Assembly (NCBI GenBank): GCA_947346365.1
Contig: CANAAV010000016.1
Location: 1 to 60,766, forward strand
Length of the DNA: 60,766 nt
Direction of reading: 5' to 3'
Origin: an uncultured Flavonifractor sp.
Lineage (GTDB): Bacteria > Bacillota > Clostridia > Oscillospirales > Oscillospiraceae
The translations under genes and the position numbers were made by a program. Of this stretch, positions 57,720-60,766 are shown in pieces (position 1 is the stretch's first letter; every line of letters begins with the position of its first letter). Below the pieces are notes generated by a model. It did no database searches, was not told where the DNA came from, and saw nothing but the letters and a program-made list of their open reading frames with translations.

Positions 57720-57979
57720 GGGGGAACGCGGAATCTCCGCGCTCCCCCGAGACTGTCGAAAAAGCGGCTTTGCCGCTTTTTCGAGCCAATTGCGGCCTGT
57801 GGCGCGCACGGATTGTCCACTTACAGTGGACAATCCGTGCACTGACAGACCGAGAAGTGTTTTCTCCGACGCACATGTCGCCGGAGAAAACGAACCTTTA
57901 CTTGATTCGCGCCCAGCGGCGCGAACTCTGCGAGAATTTTTTGACAACCTGGGGGAACGCGAAATCTCCGCGCTCCCCC
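57720..57979. repeat. Hairpin-dense tract with 29-bp direct repeats
   Basis: Two 29-bp copies (57720-57748 and 57951-57979; 28 of 29 identical; GGGGGAACGCG...CGCGCTCCCCC, each nearly self-complementary) bracket four more stems. They are TCGAAAAAGCGGC/GCCGCTTTTTCGA (57756-57784, repeat R3 copy b), a perfect 16-bp stem GCACGGATTGTCCACT with a 3-nt loop (57806-57840), GTTTTCTCCG/CGGAGAAAAC (57859-57891) and TTCGCGCC-CAGC-GGCGCGAA (57906-57925). No coding gene. It could hold the terminator of the M56 gene, a small mobile element or a structured RNA. Confidence 0.8.
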
Positions 57980-58026
57980 GCCGCGTCAAAGGGCCGTTTG
58001 ATCTGCCTGCGCCGGCGCGCAGAGTC

Positions 58027-60708
58027 TTACGGCCCCGTCCCTGTGCCGTCGCACCGCCAGCCGTTCTCATCCCGGTACAGGTAGGCGCACCGCCACCACT
58101 GCAACGCCCCCTCCGGAGCGCCCTCCCCCTCGTACTCCATGGTGTTGCCCGCCATGGACCAGTTCCGGGCGGCCTCGTTCTCGGGTACAAACACCACGCT
58201 GTACCAGATCAAGAACGCCTCTCGATCTCCAATCGCAGCGGGATAACTCTCCCGCGGTACCCCGGCGTCCTCTTCCACACTGACCACATCCAGGTAGGTC
58301 CACCGCCACTTGCTCCCCCTGGTGGCCAGCAGGTGGGTCCCCTCATACCGCTCCACCCACTCCCGGGCGATCTCCTCCCGGCCGCGGCCGCCGTCCGGGA
58401 CGGCGACGTTCGCCTCCAGAGCCTCCGCTTCGATCTCGTCGTACCACTGGCGGATATACTCAAACAGTTCCCCGGCAAACCCGCCGTCCGTCGCGTTCTG
58501 CTCCGCCTTAAACCAGCGGCGCGCTCCGTCCCGGCGGTATTCCACCAGCTGGGGCCGCCGGTAAAAGGTCAGGGAATTTTCTCCCTGCTCCACCCGCAGG
58601 ACGTCGGTTTCCTTTTGATCCAAAAGCGGGGCCTCTTTCAGCTCCTCCCAGTTAAAATCACTCGTGATATCCCCGGGTCTGTTGTAGCCCCAGCTTATGG
58701 CGGTGGAATACGCGCCGCCGCCCTCGCCGTCCGCCGTCGCCAAATACAGCGTGAGCTCCTCCGCGCCGGCGAGCGCGTCCCACAGGCCCTGCACCTGGTA
58801 TACCGGATCGTCCTGGAGAAGCCCCAGCCGGTGCAGTCCCGGCTGAGCCAGCTGCTCCGGCCCCATGTCGTTGGACATCTCATGCCACAAAAAGCGCAAA
58901 TCCCCATCCTCTTCCACTTGGAAAAACAGATAATCGCAGTTGGGATAGCCCGGCATTACCCAGTCGTCCTCAGTGATGTATCTGCCGCCTGCTATAATCA
59001 CCTTTTCAGGCGTGGCCGTGTGGTATTCGTAGTTAAACCGGTAAACCTGTAGCCGGATGCCCCCCACCTGAAGCTCTGTAGGGCCGGTGATGCTCTCCAC
59101 GCGCCAATCGTCGTACTCCGCCGGATCTGAAAAAGGCGCGCCGCCGGGCCGCGGCGTCCACGTCCGGACCAGCTCCTTGGCCGTTTCCACCACCGCCTCC
59201 GGCGCGTCGATGCCCGACATCACATGCTCTTCGCAGGTTCTGGGGTCCCTGTAGACCAGCAGGCTCTCCCCGTCAAAGCGGAGATAGCGCGTCCAGTTCC
59301 GGGTCACTCCGTCCTCCCCCTGCACAGTCCCCGCAGCCTCCAGCACGCCCGTAGCCGGGTCCCAGCCGCCGCTCCACCGGTCCCAAACGTACTCTGGATA
59401 GGCCTGCGCCCACAGCTGGACCAGGCTGACCCAATAGATTCCGTCCTCCCGCTGGAAAAACAGCTGTCCGGGTGCCACCACTTCGGCATTCCCGTCCCCG
59501 TCGCAGTCCACATGGAAGGTCTCCGACATGCCGGCCGCGGCCTGTACCAGGCGGACAGGCGCGCCGTCTGAACCGATACAGACATAGTCCGTCCGCTCGC
59601 CGCCCTCCTGCGTCCGGTAACTGATGGCGTCCACCGGTCCTTCCTGTCCAAACAGCCCTTCCGGAAAACCCCCGCCGCCGGTAAAACCGGTCCCGCTCCC
59701 CAGGGGCAGGGCCAGAAAACAGCGGTACTCCGGGTGTTCCCGGCGTTTGTCCACCACGGCAAAATACTGCATCTCCTCCTGATAGGAGGTGAGGATGTGG
59801 ATTTCATAGGGGTCCCCCTCCCGGTAGAGCTCATCCTGCTGCGTCCATTCCCCCTTGACCTGTATGGAAAAGGGCTCCGGCTCATAGCGCCGGGCGCCGT
59901 CCAGGGAAAGCGCCGTTTCCGGCTCCCCCCAATCCTGGAGGACCGCGTCCGCCTGGCCGGAGACGGGCGGGGGCGCCGTCTGCCTCTCCCCGGTGAAGGT
60001 GCAGGCGCACACCGCCCCTGCCAGCACCGCCGCGGCGACGCCCGCCGCCGCCAGCTGCCGGGGTCTTTGGGCAATGCGGGTGACGCGTTCTTGCAGCTCC
60101 CGCTTCCCAGATGCCATAGTGGCGGCCGTCAAAAGGCCCTCCGCCGGACGTCCCCGCACCGGAACCAGGCAGAGCAGGGTCTGGCCGTAGGCAATGCGCT
60201 CCCCTTCCCCCAGTCGGGCCAGGGTTCCCTCGTCACAGGCCAGCTCGCAGTCGGTCCGGGACGCGGCGGCGGCAATCCACACCAGGGGATCAAACCAGTA
60301 CAGGGCCAGGCATACACACCGCAGCAGCGCCCACAGGGGGTCCAAGTGCCGGGCGTGGGTTTCCTCATGCGCCAGCACGTGGCCCAGCCGCTCCGGGGTG
60401 GAGACCGCCGCCGGGGTCAGATAGACCGCCGGGCGCAGCAGCCCAAACAGGCAGGGGGAGGGCAGCCCCTCCGCCAGATACGTCCGCCTGGAGCAGCCTT
60501 CAATGGGATAGGGCCTGCGGCAGCGGCGCAGCCGCAGGGCAAAACGCGCGTTCACCCCCAGCAGAAGCGCCGCTGCCAGGGCGGTTCCCATCCAGCGCAG
60601 GGCGGTAAGAGCCTGCGCCGCCGTAAACGCCCGCTCCGGCGGCGGGGAGGGCCTTGGTGCGCAGACGGTGGGGGTTTTCCACCTGCCCCTCCCGGTAAAG
60701 CCGTTCAT
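58027..60708 (-). CDS. M56/BlaR1-type membrane protein, 5' end uncertain
   Basis: 893 codons are open in this frame. A transmembrane segment (about 38-52) and the M56 metalloprotease domain are clear: zinc motif VLAHEETHARH (H114, E115, H118) and the third ligand in DCELACDE, preceded by SPCLFGLLRPAVYL. Another transmembrane segment lies near residues 220-240, followed by a ~640-residue extracytoplasmic part unlike the penicillin-binding domain of BlaR1, with WD/beta-type strands. The upstream transmembrane helices expected for M56 are missing. In the region 60650-60766 a different frame reads protein-like (RSINEAKRIRHKQQVYERLY), so the true start probably lies beyond the window with a frameshift near 60650. 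The usual BlaI partner is not visible. Confidence 0.75.
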   Translation of the reverse strand: MNGFTGRGRWKTPTVCAPRPSPPPERAFTAAQALTALRWMGTALAAALLLGVNARFALRLRRCRRPYPIEGCSRRTYLAEGLPSPCLFGLLRPAVYLTPAAVSTPERLGHVLAHEETHARHLDPLWALLRCVCLALYWFDPLVWIAAAASRTDCELACDEGTLARLGEGERIAYGQTLLCLVPVRGRPAEGLLTAATMASGKRELQERVTRIAQRPRQLAAAGVAAAVLAGAVCACTFTGERQTAPPPVSGQADAVLQDWGEPETALSLDGARRYEPEPFSIQVKGEWTQQDELYREGDPYEIHILTSYQEEMQYFAVVDKRREHPEYRCFLALPLGSGTGFTGGGGFPEGLFGQEGPVDAISYRTQEGGERTDYVCIGSDGAPVRLVQAAAGMSETFHVDCDGDGNAEVVAPGQLFFQREDGIYWVSLVQLWAQAYPEYVWDRWSGGWDPATGVLEAAGTVQGEDGVTRNWTRYLRFDGESLLVYRDPRTCEEHVMSGIDAPEAVVETAKELVRTWTPRPGGAPFSDPAEYDDWRVESITGPTELQVGGIRLQVYRFNYEYHTATPEKVIIAGGRYITEDDWVMPGYPNCDYLFFQVEEDGDLRFLWHEMSNDMGPEQLAQPGLHRLGLLQDDPVYQVQGLWDALAGAEELTLYLATADGEGGGAYSTAISWGYNRPGDITSDFNWEELKEAPLLDQKETDVLRVEQGENSLTFYRRPQLVEYRRDGARRWFKAEQNATDGGFAGELFEYIRQWYDEIEAEALEANVAVPDGGRGREEIAREWVERYEGTHLLATRGSKWRWTYLDVVSVEEDAGVPRESYPAAIGDREAFLIWYSVVFVPENEAARNWSMAGNTMEYEGEGAPEGALQWWRCAYLYRDENGWRCDGTGTGP

Positions 60709-60766
60709 AGACCTGCTGTTTGTGGCGTATCCTCTTTGCTTCGTTTATGGACCTCTCCGGGTTATT

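Noticed and set aside
57720-57979. CRISPR array
   Set aside because: Only two long repeat units with unequal, structured content between them; no regular spacers and no cas genes in the window.
57709-59052. 447-codon plus-strand ORF through the hairpin tract
   Set aside because: Begins inside the promoter of the alr homologue, crosses six hairpins and then is antisense to the M56 gene.

Overview
The window looks like chromosome of a GC-rich (about 60 % by eye), spore-forming Firmicute, most likely an Oscillospiraceae-type gut clostridium (Flavonifractor/Lawsonibacter-like). This is an inference. It rests on the sporulation genes spoIIE, spoIIGA and sigE, a T-box-controlled ileS, a sepF-divIVA division cluster, hfq behind mutSL, clostridial phage tail and lysis proteins, and the codon style. 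No rRNA, CRISPR array, complete IS element, integrase or replication origin was seen.

Layout. 1-2.8 kb: end of a lipoprotein, an XRE-type regulator, an atypical Ser/Thr kinase and a zinc-ribbon/beta-helix membrane protein. 2.8-6.4 kb: intergenic repeats and hairpins, a tiny ORF, a PucR regulator and an orphan VanR-like response regulator. 6.4-8.4 kb: tRNA-Met, tRNA-Glu and tRNA-Val, then a DEAD-box helicase. 8.5-12.5 kb: a compact phage-derived tail-fibre and lysis cassette on the minus strand without any head, portal or integrase gene, followed by tRNA-Pro. 13.2-15.8 kb: an AT-richer Agr/LytTR-type two-component system with an unknown third gene. 16.5-18.2 kb: a TGS/uridine-kinase-like protein. 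18.4-21.5 kb: a cobalt ECF transporter (cbiQ-O-M-N) behind a cobalamin riboswitch with its own terminator. 21.6-29.4 kb: phosphoglucomutase, sigE, spoIIGA, a GH3 lipoprotein, spoIIE and a Cys-rich mini-protein. 29.5-33.3 kb: a membrane-anchored XRE regulator with two small secreted-protein paralogues (one decayed), an SDR enzyme, and a marR-degV unit. 33.4-41.1 kb: TrmO, HtrA, TetR-CPBP, YfbR-like, ACT and PFL proteins and an ABC exporter. 41.4-48 kb: HlyD-like protein, YggS, SepF, DivIVA and T-box-ileS. 48.1-57.6 kb: a long minus-strand run (alr homologue, dtd, MBL hydrolase, hemZ, mrp, mutS, mutL, hfq). 57.7-60.8 kb: a hairpin-rich spacer and a large M56/BlaR1-type membrane protein cut by the window edge.

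The genes combine into recognisable modules: B12-repressed cobalt uptake; the sigma-E activation set (SpoIIE dephosphorylates SpoIIAA so that sigma-F becomes free, sigma-F signals to SpoIIGA, SpoIIGA cleaves pro-sigma-E); division-site assembly (SepF, DivIVA); mismatch repair (MutS, MutL); and tRNA quality control (Dtd, IleRS, TrmO).

The observations most worth following up are: an alanine-racemase homologue whose PLP-binding lysine is replaced by Thr; a 260-bp tract of stacked perfect hairpins bracketed by 29-bp direct repeats; a phage fibre/lysis cassette standing alone; an atypical kinase paired with a beta-helix membrane protein and an XRE regulator; and families of dispersed intergenic repeats. 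All calls are from reading the sequence; no database search or computation was run.
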